Shown here in pieces: positions 35,472 to 44,744 of a DNA stretch of 50,218 nucleotides (position 1 is its first letter; every line of letters begins with the position of its first letter). The position numbers and the translations under genes are program-made. Below the pieces are notes generated by a model, which saw only the letters and a list, made by a program, of their open reading frames with translations, was not told the origin of the DNA and did no database searches. Origin of the DNA: Deltaproteobacteria bacterium (GTDB taxonomy: Bacteria > Desulfobacterota > JADFVX01); contig JAOUBX010000028.1 in NCBI GenBank assembly GCA_029860075.1, forward strand, positions 1-50,218, written 5' to 3'.

Positions 35472-36848
35472 TCAGTTTTTTGATACTTTAAGTATATCTT
35501 TACTGCGACAATCTGCAATGGCGTTTCCGCCATGCCTCAATCCGACGACCCACAATATTTCATCTCCTGCGGCAATGAGCGGTATTTTTTTTCTAAACCT
35601 GACAGGCACCTTTTCATCAATATAAAGATTTTTCAGCTTCTTCCTGCCCTCCATTCCCTTAATTTTTATTCTGTCTCCATTCCTGAAGTTTCTTACGATT
35701 AATGGCGCTGTTATTCGTTCCATATCGAGATAGATAACATTTTTATCATCCCTGTCCTTTTCCTCTATGGCTGATACCCTTTCGGATGTAAAGGTAAGGC
35801 CAAGCTGAGAAAGGGCCGTTTCTCCTTCAAGATTGAGAGGAAATGAAAAGGAAGAAATTTCCTCCCCTTCATTCAAAGAAAAGGCAAGCTTTCCATATTC
35901 TATAAATACTTTTATTCCCCCTGGAAGATCGATAGAAGAAGCGCTTTTTCCTCTCCCCGCCAAAACGTTCACTTGCAGGATGTGACGGGAGTAAAGTCCG
36001 CCGGATGCACCTGAAAGTTCATGACAGGCAAGTGATACCACCTTGCCTTTAAGGGCGGCAGGCAGAAGGTTAAATTGTGCAAGGTCAAGAAAAAGAACCT
36101 CTTCACCGGGCTCTATTTTAATTTTCTGAAAGGCCTCTGCGGCATTGCCGTCCAGGTAGGAGCTTACATCCCTGCTGATCTGTGAAAGCATATTCAGCTC
36201 TCCCTTTATATTGGGATTATAGCTTTTAAGGAGGGGCATCAGTTCATGGCGAATTTGGTTTCTCAAATACTTTTTGCTGAGATTTGAGCTGTCTTCAACG
36301 TACAAAATCCCCTCTTTTGAGGCATAAGCCGCTATTTCTTTTCTTGTCAGGCAGAGCATGGGCCTGATAATCTTTTCCCTTACCGGTGGAATCCCTCCCA
36401 TACCGCTGATGCCGCTTCCTCTGATAATGCGCATGAGTACAGTCTCTGCCTGATCATCGGCGTTGTGGCCAAGGGCGATTTTGTCTCCCTTTACCGTCTC
36501 TGCCATGGCGTTGAAAAAAGCGTATCTTTCCTCTCTTCCTGCCGCCTGCAGGTTGCCGGGTAAAGTTTTCCGGGGATTTGTGAGGTTGATTCTCCTGCAA
36601 TGACAGTCCAGTCCAAGATGAAGAGCCGTTTTTTTTACGAATTTTTCATCCCTATCGGATTCTTCAGCTCTAAGGCCGTGATTCAGGTGGGCAATAACAA
36701 GAGTGCCGCCTTTATCTTCCTGAAAACGGAGCAGGAGATGGAGCATTACCATGGAATCGATACCGCCGGAAAGAGCTGCAATGATCTTTTCACCGGGGGA
36801 GATCATTTCTTCCTGTTTAATGTAGTTGCAAAACTTCTCAAAAATCAT
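35472..36848 (-). CDS. tilS: tRNA(Ile)-lysidine synthetase
   Basis: TilS attaches lysine to C34 of the CAU-anticodon tRNA-Ile so that it reads AUA. The 458-residue protein has the PP-loop ALSGGIDSMVMLHLL, the lysine/ATP-binding LGHNADDQAETVLMRIIRGSG, GGIPPVREKIIRPML, the NQIRHELMPLL region and a full C-terminal TilS domain (FRNGDRIKIKGMEGRKKLKN, VPVRFRKKIPLIAAGDEILW). It is the first gene of the run tilS-ftsH-folP-cdaA-cdaR-glmM-pdxJ-acpS. Confidence 0.96.
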   Translation of the reverse strand: MIFEKFCNYIKQEEMISPGEKIIAALSGGIDSMVMLHLLLRFQEDKGGTLVIAHLNHGLRAEESDRDEKFVKKTALHLGLDCHCRRINLTNPRKTLPGNLQAAGREERYAFFNAMAETVKGDKIALGHNADDQAETVLMRIIRGSGISGMGGIPPVREKIIRPMLCLTRKEIAAYASKEGILYVEDSSNLSKKYLRNQIRHELMPLLKSYNPNIKGELNMLSQISRDVSSYLDGNAAEAFQKIKIEPGEEVLFLDLAQFNLLPAALKGKVVSLACHELSGASGGLYSRHILQVNVLAGRGKSASSIDLPGGIKVFIEYGKLAFSLNEGEEISSFSFPLNLEGETALSQLGLTFTSERVSAIEEKDRDDKNVIYLDMERITAPLIVRNFRNGDRIKIKGMEGRKKLKNLYIDEKVPVRFRKKIPLIAAGDEILWVVGLRHGGNAIADCRSKDILKVSKN

Positions 36849-37053
36849 GTTTTTCCATGGGCCCTGCCGGCAGGCCTTATGTTAAAAGTAAGCATAGCTC
36901 CTCTCTTTGTCAACGAGAGGGAACAAAAGTTTCATTAATTTAGGTGAAAAAAGGTAAGAAAGCTGTTTTGGGCTGATTAAATCAATACTTTCGCTTGCAA
37001 TGAGTCTCTTTTCCTGTTTATACTGTGATCAAATTTAGAGGAGACCATTACCA

Positions 37054-37731
37054 ATGATAAGCTACATATCAGAATCTGCCGCCTTCCTGTCCAAGGGGGG
37101 CATTGTCATGATCCCCATTATCATTTGCTCCTTAATCGGATTTGCTGTTTTTGTTGAAAGGTTGCTGGCATTAAAGAGAGACAAAATCATCCCCGCTGAT
37201 CTCTTTGAAGAAACAAAAGTCCTTATCCTTGACCATAAGATAAATGAAGCGCTTGAACTTTGCAATGCAAATGGTTCTTCTCTGGCCCGGATCCTGAGGG
37301 TAGGCATTAAAAACTACGGCAGGTCGAGGGAAGCCGTTAAAGAGGTCATCGAAGAAGTGGGGAGGAGAGAGGTGGCCTTTTTGGATAAATATACGGGAAT
37401 AATGGGCACCGTTGCCAATATTACTCCCCTTCTCGGGCTTCTCGGCACCGTTTCAGGCATGATCAAGGCTTTCAATCTTATCTCCTCAGTCGGTGTCGGT
37501 GATCCTGCCGTTCTTGCCGGAGGCATATCGGAGGCGCTTATTACGACGGCGTCGGGCCTGACCGTTGCCATCCCTACCTTTGTGGGCTACAAATTTCTTC
37601 TGAGCAAGGCTGATATTCTCGTTATTGAAATGGAAGAGTTCTCAACGGATGTTGTAGAACTTTTAAAGGGAGAAGAAGAGGAAAACCTGAAAAGCAGAGG
37701 CCGTACCGCTGACAGGCCAGGCTCTTCTTAA
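37054..37731 (+). CDS. exbB: ExbB/TolQ-type proton-channel protein
   Basis: This 225-residue inner-membrane protein of the MotA/TolQ/ExbB family couples proton flow to work in the periplasm with ExbD/TolR. Three helices are seen: GIVMIPIIICSLIGFAVFVE near the start, NITPLLGLLGTVSGMIKAF, and ALITTASGLTVAIPTFVGY with the conserved polar Thr residues of the channel. GGAGACCATTACCA carries the ribosome binding site. The exbD-like gene follows after a 67-base gap containing a hairpin. No TonB or TonB-dependent receptor is in the window, so TonB and Tol roles cannot be separated. Confidence 0.92.
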   Translation: MISYISESAAFLSKGGIVMIPIIICSLIGFAVFVERLLALKRDKIIPADLFEETKVLILDHKINEALELCNANGSSLARILRVGIKNYGRSREAVKEVIEEVGRREVAFLDKYTGIMGTVANITPLLGLLGTVSGMIKAFNLISSVGVGDPAVLAGGISEALITTASGLTVAIPTFVGYKFLLSKADILVIEMEEFSTDVVELLKGEEEENLKSRGRTADRPGSS

Positions 37732-37751
37732 AAAGCATTCCTCTGCTTTTT
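37730..37751 (+). terminator. Hairpin between exbB and exbD
   Basis: AAAAAGCA and TGCTTTTT flank a 6-base loop directly after the exbB stop. It could be a partial terminator that lowers exbD expression. Confidence 0.4.
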
Positions 37752-37798
37752 CATTAAAATGCATGACTTTTCCGGTCCTTTTGTAAAGGTTTTACGCT

Positions 37799-38200
37799 AT
37801 GGAATTCAAGAGAAAACAAAGAGCTGTCGTCCCTCCCGATATAACACCTCTCATTGATGTCGTCTTCCTGCTGCTCATTTTTTTCATGCTTTCCACCACT
37901 TTTATCATCAATCCCGGCATTAATATTAATCTCCCCAAATCTTCCGCTGAAGAAATAAAGATGGAGAAGCAGAAGGTTATCGTTACTATATCGAAGGATG
38001 GCGAGATTTATGTAGAAGACAAAAAGATCGATATGAATATTTTAAGAGTCATCCTTAATGATATGGTGAAGACAAGCAAGGAATCGACGGTTATTATCAG
38101 CGCTGATGAAGATACTTCACATGGTATCGTCGTATCTGTTATGGATATGGCCAAGTTATCAGGCGTCACGAGGCTGGCCATAGAGACGGAACCGAAATAA
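37799..38200 (+). CDS. exbD: ExbD/TolR-family protein
   Basis: This 133-residue protein has a single N-terminal helix with the functional Asp in PDITPLIDVVFLLLIFFMLS, the channel residue that carries protons with ExbB. The periplasmic domain follows (VIVTISKDGEIYVEDKKIDM, then STVIISADEDTSHGIVVSVM). Length and layout match ExbD. It follows the exbB-like gene in the same direction. Confidence 0.93.
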   Translation: MEFKRKQRAVVPPDITPLIDVVFLLLIFFMLSTTFIINPGININLPKSSAEEIKMEKQKVIVTISKDGEIYVEDKKIDMNILRVILNDMVKTSKESTVIISADEDTSHGIVVSVMDMAKLSGVTRLAIETEPK

Positions 38201-38243
38201 GCCTGTACGCAGAATATCTGATCATGAAGGGAGGTTGAGGGGG

Positions 38244-39071
38244 ATGAAGGTCAAATATTATGGAACAAGGGGATCTATACCGACACCGGGTCCGGCAACC
38301 GTCAGGTATGGCGGGAATACTTCATGCGTCAGCGTTCAGGTTGGCCATAATCTGATCATCCTCGATGCCGGGTCCGGAATCAGGTTGCTCGGTATCGATC
38401 TTATGGATAACGGTTTTCTCAAAGGAAGCGGCAGTTGCAGCTTCTTCTTCAGTCATGTGCACTGGGACCATATCCAGGGCATTCCTTTTTTCCTTCCCGC
38501 TTATATTAAAGGGAATAATTTTGACTTTTACGGGTCACCTAACGTCCATACGACACTGGAAGAGGTTCTGGCCCATCAGCAGCAGTCCCTTAATTTTCCC
38601 ATAGAATTCGGTGAAATGCCTGCCACATTTAATTTCTTTGACTTGAAAGACGGTGAATCCGTCGACATTGGGAATGCGAAAGTAACAAACAGGAAACTTC
38701 AACACCCGGGCGGGGTTTATGCTTACCGGATAGATGAAGGAGGCAAGAGTCTCGTTTACGCTACCGATACGGAACATTATTCCGTTCTCGACTGGCGGCT
38801 CAAAGAACTTGCCAAAGATGCCGACCTTCTTATTTACGATTGCAACTTTACGCCCGACGAATATGAGAACAAAAAAAGAATTGGCTGGGGTCATTCTACC
38901 TATAAAGAGGGCGTCAAGGTGGCAAAAGCGGCAAATGTAAAAGCCCTTCACATGTTTCATCATGATCCCACGCACTCCGATGATTTTCTTGAAACAGAGA
39001 TCCTTGAACCGGCCAGAAAACTGTTCCCTGAAAGTCATCTTGCACGGGAAGGCTGGGAATTCACTATCTAG
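38244..39071 (+). CDS. MBL-fold metallo-hydrolase
   Basis: This protein of about 275 residues of the metallo-beta-lactamase fold has YYGTRGSIPTPGP near the start, LILDAGSGIRLLG, the metal-binding FFSHVHWDHIQGIPFF (HxHxDH), an HPGG histidine, YATDTEH (bridging Asp) and MFHHDPTHSDD. GTRGSIP and the HVHWDH form are common in a branch fused or linked to signalling domains and distant from RNase Z and PhnP; the substrate is probably a phosphodiester, but this is inferred. ATG 38244 follows GGAGGTTGAGGGGG. It lies 43 bases after exbD. Confidence 0.88.
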   Translation: MKVKYYGTRGSIPTPGPATVRYGGNTSCVSVQVGHNLIILDAGSGIRLLGIDLMDNGFLKGSGSCSFFFSHVHWDHIQGIPFFLPAYIKGNNFDFYGSPNVHTTLEEVLAHQQQSLNFPIEFGEMPATFNFFDLKDGESVDIGNAKVTNRKLQHPGGVYAYRIDEGGKSLVYATDTEHYSVLDWRLKELAKDADLLIYDCNFTPDEYENKKRIGWGHSTYKEGVKVAKAANVKALHMFHHDPTHSDDFLETEILEPARKLFPESHLAREGWEFTI

Positions 39072-39137
39072 TGTCCATCCAGAAACTATAATACATGAAA
39101 CTATGTTTTCAATTCGGAAAGGAGGGGTTTTTTGCAA

Positions 39138-39235
39138 GGTCAAGGAAGTCAGGGGTTTCGCCGGATTGTACTACTGTACATGGCACAAGCAAATCTGAAT
39201 ATTGACGCAGAGATTGCGAAAAAGCACCCTTGACC
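39138..39235 (+). repeat. Short palindromic repeat element
   Basis: GGTCAAGG (39138-39145) and CCTTGACC (39228-39235) bound about 98 bases of non-coding DNA that also contains TACTGTACA-like palindromic pieces. This has the look of a small dispersed element. Only one copy is in the window, so family status is an inference. Confidence 0.35.
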
Positions 39236-39613
39236 GATGAAAACTATCTAGCATTTCCACCCCCTTTTCAGGGACCTCGCGGCCCGCATTTCTCACCCAT
39301 TTTCTGCTGTCGCTGCCGGAAGTCACGGCCTGCCTGTTTTTGCCTGTCAGACAGAGTGTCAACTATGTCTGCGCTGTCACCGGCTGTGAAAACCGGGCAT
39401 AAAGCCCCTTTTTTCAGCGCCGCCGCAATTCCATGAAAATGCCGCAGGCAAACATTTTTACTTTTAAAAAGCTATTATGATGCATTTGACATTGCGGTTG
39501 TGCTATAATGATTTCGAATTTCTGAAATTATTGTGCTCTTTTTTTTACACATAAATTCAGGACTGAGCGACTGACCACCTGCAAGGCGGTGGCTATCATT
39601 TTAATAAAGATCA
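39236..39613. other. Upstream region of the EAL-protein gene
   Basis: No coding sequence was recognised. The last 150 bases are AT-rich and probably hold the promoter; TTGACATTGCGGTTGTGCTATAATG, read as TTGACA and TATAAT-like hexamers near 39486-39508, is a fair sigma-70 candidate despite short spacing. Confidence 0.35.
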
Positions 39614-42022
39614 ATGGATTCAAGCCAAAATAACACTGCTTACAAATATCGTGACATACCAAACCTGAAAGCCAGGATTCTCATCCCTCTTTGTATTGCG
39701 GCGGTAATCTTCCTGGCTGTCTTCATGCTCACTCTCCGTTATTACCATAATAAGGCGGTCAATGAGGCGGCTAAGGAAACATCAGCGACAATAGAGCGCA
39801 TTTTTAATCAAACCCTGCTAAATGATATGGATTTCATGCATGAAGTTATCGAGATCCTGGAATATGATGAGTCCCTTCGTCTTGCCCTTAAAAACAGGGA
39901 TTCCGGGGAACTTGCCAAAATAACCATGCCTCATTTCAAGCGAATGAGCAGGGAACACAGGATTACTCATTTCTACTTTCATGATCGGGACCGCGTTAAT
40001 ATTATCCGCCTCCACAAACCGGAAAAATCAGGAGATCTCATTAGCAGGTTTACTGCCCTTGATGCCGAGAGAAAGGATCAAACGGCCTTCGGTATTGAGC
40101 TTGGTCCACTGGGTACTTTCACTTTGAGAGTTGTCACGCCCTTATATTACAAGACTGAGCTGGCCGGTTATATGGAACTGGGTGAAGAGATAGAGCATAT
40201 TATCGAACTGATTCAGCATATTACCAAAACGGAAATTTATGTGCTCATTGATAAGGAATATTTAACCCGCAAAAAGTGGGAAGCGGGAATGCAGATGATG
40301 GGGCGTCAGGGTAATTGGGACCTTTTACCTTCCTACGCTCTCATCAATCGTTCAATCAATGACGAGATTGAGGCCATCTCCACAGGGCTTTCGGAGTGGG
40401 AAAAGAATCCCATTAAAAAAGACCTCGCCTTTAATATAAAGGAAAAAAAATATCTTGCCACCTTTATTCCCCTTCATGATGCAGGGCAGAGAAGAGTTGG
40501 AAAGATTCTTGCTCTTCACAATATAACAGAGCAGCATGTAGCGGCAAAGTATGCCACCATGATCAATGCCGTTACGGGTCTGACGCTGGCGCTTCTTCTT
40601 ATTCTCCTGTTTTATGGCATCGCCGCCGGGACAGAAAAGAAAATGAAACGTTCCCGGGACAAACTGCTGGAGGAAGCCGAAAGAAGGGAAGTTATGCAGG
40701 AAGAGCATATCAGGGCGCTGGAGCATCTTGCCCTTCATGATACACATACAAACCTTCCCAACAGAAATCTCCTTCATAACAGGATAGAGCATGCTGTAAA
40801 AGTCTGCAAACGCCGCAAAGAGTGCCTCGGGCTCATTGTTCTTGATATTCTGAGGCTCCATGAAATCAACGATACGCTGGGCCACCGTAACGGTGATTTT
40901 CTGTTGCAGCAGATCGGAACAAGGTTAAAGAAAGAATTCAGGGAGACCGATACCGTTGCCCGTTTAAGCACCGAGAGTCTGGGGATTTTGTTGCCCTCCG
41001 TAGACCGCGTTTTACTGACACCGATTATAAAGAAAATAACCCATGCTTTTGAACTTCCCTTTATTGTGGAAGATTTCAGCATTACCATTGAAATAAGCAT
41101 GGGCGTTGCTTTTTCACCGGAACATGGCCTCGATGCGGAAATGATCATTCAGCGAGCTGATGTGGCAAACAGACTGGCAAAACAGGAGAACGTCCTCTAT
41201 GCCATTTATGATCCGGACAGGGACCCTTTCAGCAAACAGCGCCTTACCCTTATGACGGAACTGAGATCGGCAATTAATAATAATGAATTGTATCTTCTCT
41301 ACCAACCGAAGATTGACATTAAAACGGGAAAGGTTTCAGCTGCAGAAGCGCTCTTGAGATGGAAGCATCGGGAGCGGGGAATAATTCCTCCCGATGAATT
41401 TATTCCCCTGGCGGAAAATACGGGAGTCATTCATTCATTAACTGCCTGGGTTATCAAAGAAGGAATGAAGCAGTTAAAAAAATGGGAAAAAGAAGGCCTT
41501 AAGCTTCGTCTTTCCATTAATTTATCTGTCAGAAATATTCATGACGCCAACTTCCCTGCTCAACTGGAAGAACTCATCAAAGAAGCCCGCATTAATCCCC
41601 ATTTGCTTAACTTTGAAATTACGGAAAACGCTATCATGAGCGATCCCCTCTATGCCTCGGAAATGCTGATGAAGCTGAAAGGGATGGGGATCTCCCTATC
41701 TATCGATGATTTCGGCAAGGGATATTCATCCCTCTCTTATTTAAGCAGTCTCCCTGTTGATGAACTAAAAATCGACAAGGGTTTTGTCATGGGTATGAGC
41801 GGCAATAATAATGATATTATCATTGTCCGTTCCACCATTAATCTTGGAAAAAATCTCGGCTTGCAGGTTGTGGCCGAAGGCGTGGAAGACAAGGAATCAC
41901 TGGGTAAGCTGGCCGATATGGGATGTACTGTTGCCCAGGGCTACTTCATCAGCAAGCCATTAAAGAGCAATGCCTTTAAAAAATGGCTTAAGGATTCAAA
42001 CTGTCAATTTGACTGGAGTTAA
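39614..42022 (+). CDS. Membrane sensor with degenerate GGDEF and intact EAL domain
   Basis: This 802-residue protein likely hydrolyses c-di-GMP in response to an external signal. Helix 1 (ILIPLCIAAVIFLAVFMLTL) and helix 2 (NAVTGLTLALLLILLFYGIA, near 320) enclose a periplasmic dCache_3-like sensor (ITHFYFHDRDRVNIIRLHKP). The GGDEF domain (about 370-530) has STESLG in place of GGDEF and should be inactive as a cyclase. The EAL domain (about 555-795) keeps AAEALLRW, NFEITENA, IDDFGKGYSS, ELKIDKGFV and VVAEGVED, so the metal and catalytic residues are present. It converges with the next gene, the stops lying only two bases apart. Confidence 0.92.
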   Translation: MDSSQNNTAYKYRDIPNLKARILIPLCIAAVIFLAVFMLTLRYYHNKAVNEAAKETSATIERIFNQTLLNDMDFMHEVIEILEYDESLRLALKNRDSGELAKITMPHFKRMSREHRITHFYFHDRDRVNIIRLHKPEKSGDLISRFTALDAERKDQTAFGIELGPLGTFTLRVVTPLYYKTELAGYMELGEEIEHIIELIQHITKTEIYVLIDKEYLTRKKWEAGMQMMGRQGNWDLLPSYALINRSINDEIEAISTGLSEWEKNPIKKDLAFNIKEKKYLATFIPLHDAGQRRVGKILALHNITEQHVAAKYATMINAVTGLTLALLLILLFYGIAAGTEKKMKRSRDKLLEEAERREVMQEEHIRALEHLALHDTHTNLPNRNLLHNRIEHAVKVCKRRKECLGLIVLDILRLHEINDTLGHRNGDFLLQQIGTRLKKEFRETDTVARLSTESLGILLPSVDRVLLTPIIKKITHAFELPFIVEDFSITIEISMGVAFSPEHGLDAEMIIQRADVANRLAKQENVLYAIYDPDRDPFSKQRLTLMTELRSAINNNELYLLYQPKIDIKTGKVSAAEALLRWKHRERGIIPPDEFIPLAENTGVIHSLTAWVIKEGMKQLKKWEKEGLKLRLSINLSVRNIHDANFPAQLEELIKEARINPHLLNFEITENAIMSDPLYASEMLMKLKGMGISLSIDDFGKGYSSLSYLSSLPVDELKIDKGFVMGMSGNNNDIIIVRSTINLGKNLGLQVVAEGVEDKESLGKLADMGCTVAQGYFISKPLKSNAFKKWLKDSNCQFDWS

Positions 42023-42024
42023 AA

Positions 42025-42450
42025 TCAGTTAAGTGTCTGTTCTCCGCAGGGAATGATTTCAGGCATATTATCCGGTTCCAGGATAATCATTTTCAGGATG
42101 GTACAATCTTTTTCAGCAATGATCTCGGCCATTTTATACCGCTTTGAATCAGGGCCTCTCTCCTTGCCGAGATATTCTCTCAACGCTTCCCTCACTGCCT
42201 TCCACTCCAGGTAAAGGAGAAATTCTTCTTCCCTCTTTTCAAAAGGGCAGGCCTTTTTGGCCGCTTCAAAAGTAACTTCCGAAAGGTGGTCAATAATTTT
42301 ACCGATACAGAAACTGCGATAGCTCTCCCCCGGGCCGACGTTTTTGCCGCAGCTTATTTTTTCATATTCATAGGAACGGATTTTTTCGTCCTTGTCTATG
42401 GTAATTGATATTTCGGCAGCGCTGTCTTCACATGGCATGGGGGACTCCAT
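42025..42450 (-). CDS. Conserved-looking small protein of unknown function
   Basis: This 141-residue soluble acidic protein has scattered cysteines (ISCGKNVGPGE, FCIGKIIDHL, KACPFEK, CGEQTLN). The Cys-Gly-Lys and C-x-G-K spacing superficially recalls NifU-like scaffold domains, but the match is too weak to name it. It ends two bases from the stop of the EAL gene on the opposite strand. Confidence 0.55.
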   Translation of the reverse strand: MESPMPCEDSAAEISITIDKDEKIRSYEYEKISCGKNVGPGESYRSFCIGKIIDHLSEVTFEAAKKACPFEKREEEFLLYLEWKAVREALREYLGKERGPDSKRYKMAEIIAEKDCTILKMIILEPDNMPEIIPCGEQTLN

Positions 42451-42669
42451 TCAGAAGGGGTTTTTCCAATTATAATAGCACAATTTGAAAGGGGAGTATG
42501 CAGTTTTGCGATAATGCCCTGTCAGTAAGTCATATAGATTCAGCTTCGGGATAAACAGAAAAGAATTTACAGCAACAGAGGATAAGAAGAGTCCTTTTTC
42601 ATAAAAGGCTTTTCGCGTGCACATGGTCGGGGAGGGCGATGACAACAGCGTGCGTAAAAAAGAAAACAG
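42451..42669. other. Gene-free stretch
   Basis: No recognised gene or RNA. It presumably contains the promoter of the small gene to its left. Confidence 0.35.
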
Positions 42670-42695
42670 CCTGCCCGGAAGCGCTTCCGGGCAGG
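42670..42695 (-). terminator. Perfect 26-bp palindromic terminator
   Basis: CCTGCCCGGAAGC is followed directly by its exact complement. On the minus strand the hairpin is followed by CTGTTTTCTTTTTT, fitting termination of the cytochrome gene. Confidence 0.75.
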
Positions 42696-42753
42696 GTCTT
42701 CCAACTCAATGTTTAAATTAAAATGAATGCGTGATATTTCTCTATTTCATTTC

Positions 42754-42773
42754 CTAAGTCCGACAGGCTCCTA
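42754..42773 (-). repeat. Solo end of the 162-bp element family
   Basis: The minus strand reads AGGAGCCTGTCGGACTTAGG, 19 of 20 identical to the left end of the element at 23322. The opposite end was not found nearby. It touches the stop codon of the cytochrome gene. Confidence 0.5.
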
Positions 42774-44729
42774 TGGTACCGGTTCCAGCTTGATGGCGTC
42801 AGCAATAACATACCCATTGGCATCATTGCTCAGCTGCACATAACCCGATGTGCCGGCGGTGAAATGACAGGTTTCCAGGAGCACCCATTGGTTGTCATTG
42901 ATTTCCTGGTTCACCCTCACGACGGCAGAACCGCCATCGTATTGGATCTTAAAAGGGGCATTGTCAGCCCTGTTGATATGGGCAGGCCATCTGGCGTAGA
43001 CATTGTAAAGGCCCGTCTGCGGAACAACCGGCGTCCAGGTAGCCGTTGCGCTTCCATCCCCGGCTGTGCGGTAATGTTCATCACCCCCATGGGCATTGGA
43101 AATCCCCTCAACCGATGGCCAGCTGTCAACATAGACTGCCTCCGGGTCATTTAGATAGAGACTGCCCGGAACCGCCACAAAGATAGTTACGCTATTGGTA
43201 CTCATGTTACCGTCAATATCCCATGCCGTCACCTCAAAGGCTCTGGACGTATCACTGCTCCCGGCGGGGATGTTTACCTCGTAGCTGTAGCTTTTATCAC
43301 CATTATAGGTCATGGCCTGGTTAGAATTGCCACCAATGGGGGTAAGATCAATTTCAACACTGATGCTATTATGATCATTGTCAGGATCAACCACATAAAC
43401 CGTTATTACGGTTGATCCGGCGCCGTCATTTAAAACGGTGGCAGACTCGATATTTGACAGGATGACCTTGGGTCCAAGGAATGGAGTTCTTGTATAGTCT
43501 TTATAAATGTGGCAGGTATTGCAGACATTATTTTTGGTGAGTCCCTGGCCTGCCGGGTCAATACTGGCTCCCGAACTTTCAGCCAATGTGGCGTCAGGGT
43601 CCCTTAGCGGAGGGTTTCCGGCTATATAGGAAAAATTCAGGGCCGGTACTTTATCGACTGTGCCGGGGGCGCTGATAAGCTCACCATGCCTGATCATCGG
43701 TCCCGTTGGCGAACCGTGGGGATTGTGGCAGGTAACACAGCTCATCTTTGAATCGGGAATGACCTTACCATCGGCGCCTTTGACCCCATCCCAATCTCCA
43801 TCGGCTGTAACGAAGTTCATTGATAAATGTTGTCTGTGGGCATTTCTTGGCGGTTGGATATCGGCGTTAATATCCCAGAGGTTTGTGTGACTCTTATCCT
43901 CTAAAGATGTCCCCAAAACTTCATTTCCATTATGGCAATCGAGACAGAAGTCTTTCGTATGTTCCGTTGATGTCGATTTTAAGCGGTAGCTGTCTCCCCA
44001 GGGATTGACCGTTACATAAGGGGGGGATGATGATTCATCCACCTCATAGGTCCGCGCATTACCATCGATATGCCTTTTTCCGGCATCATGGCAATCAAGA
44101 CAGTTTCCAAGGCTTTTTCCATGTCCCTTATCAAAATATCCATAGCTATTTCCATTATAGAAACCGCCGGCAATGTTCGGCGCAAAAATTCCCTGAATAT
44201 AAGAAGATTCATTAATTTCTGTTGTGCCGGGGTCGTCATCATGACAGCCCAGGCACCACATCTCTTTACCCGGCTTGAGGGTATTGTCGGCATTATATAC
44301 CCCGCCTTCCCGCCAGTTATCCTTTGCACCCTGAGAGAGGCCGGTAGAGTCGACGCCGTTGTAGGCGCCTTCCGGACTATGGCATTGGTCGCAAACCGTG
44401 GTGGTTTCGAAAGGCAGGCCATCGGCGAATTTGGAATAATTATGGCATGTACTGCATCCCGTTATGCCCGGGCCTTTGCCGGCAGCATCAAAATGGGTCT
44501 GATGGGTTTGAACAAGCACACCCATAAACTTCACTTCAACCCCGCCATCAATGGTCAAGGTTATGCCCGGGGCTACCTGAATACTGCCGACGACAGTGTA
44601 AGGACTCCCTTCCAATGTCCACACCGTATCTTTCACGATTATGCCACTTATGGGATTAATGGAATAAGCCGGGCCGGCCACTGTCATACATACTATGAGC
44701 AAAGCGACAATAGATAAACGTTTTTGCAT
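42771..44729 (-). CDS. Seven-heme cytochrome c with C-terminal carbohydrate-binding-like domain
   Basis: This protein of about 652 residues is exported (MQKRLSIVALLIVCMTVAGP signal). Seven CxxCH motifs (CSTCH, CDQCH, CLGCH, two CLDCH, CVTCH, CNTCH) lie between about residues 95 and 405, with extra His as distal ligands. A beta-sandwich (VYVVDPDNDHNSISVEIDLT) follows, and then a golvesin/Xly-type domain (ATATWTPVVPQTGLYNVYAR, ending GYVIADAIKLEPVP), a fold that binds polysaccharide. It is likely an extracytoplasmic electron-transfer protein anchored to a matrix or surface. ATG 44729 sits behind GTGGAGGTAATT; a GTG five codons upstream overlaps that site. The stop abuts the repeat end at 42754-42773. 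Confidence 0.92.
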   Translation of the reverse strand: MQKRLSIVALLIVCMTVAGPAYSINPISGIIVKDTVWTLEGSPYTVVGSIQVAPGITLTIDGGVEVKFMGVLVQTHQTHFDAAGKGPGITGCSTCHNYSKFADGLPFETTTVCDQCHSPEGAYNGVDSTGLSQGAKDNWREGGVYNADNTLKPGKEMWCLGCHDDDPGTTEINESSYIQGIFAPNIAGGFYNGNSYGYFDKGHGKSLGNCLDCHDAGKRHIDGNARTYEVDESSSPPYVTVNPWGDSYRLKSTSTEHTKDFCLDCHNGNEVLGTSLEDKSHTNLWDINADIQPPRNAHRQHLSMNFVTADGDWDGVKGADGKVIPDSKMSCVTCHNPHGSPTGPMIRHGELISAPGTVDKVPALNFSYIAGNPPLRDPDATLAESSGASIDPAGQGLTKNNVCNTCHIYKDYTRTPFLGPKVILSNIESATVLNDGAGSTVITVYVVDPDNDHNSISVEIDLTPIGGNSNQAMTYNGDKSYSYEVNIPAGSSDTSRAFEVTAWDIDGNMSTNSVTIFVAVPGSLYLNDPEAVYVDSWPSVEGISNAHGGDEHYRTAGDGSATATWTPVVPQTGLYNVYARWPAHINRADNAPFKIQYDGGSAVVRVNQEINDNQWVLLETCHFTAGTSGYVQLSNDANGYVIADAIKLEPVP

Positions 44730-44744
44730 AATAATTACCTCCAC

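Noticed and set aside
38535..39143. 202-codon minus-strand ORF.
   Set aside because: It is antisense to the well-supported MBL hydrolase gene and has no family resemblance.
39567..39590. Hairpin CCACC/GGTGG upstream of the EAL-protein gene considered as a second c-di-GMP riboswitch.
   Set aside because: There is no GCAAAC, GNRA-loop or conserved GCAAAGCC segment; it is only a short stem.
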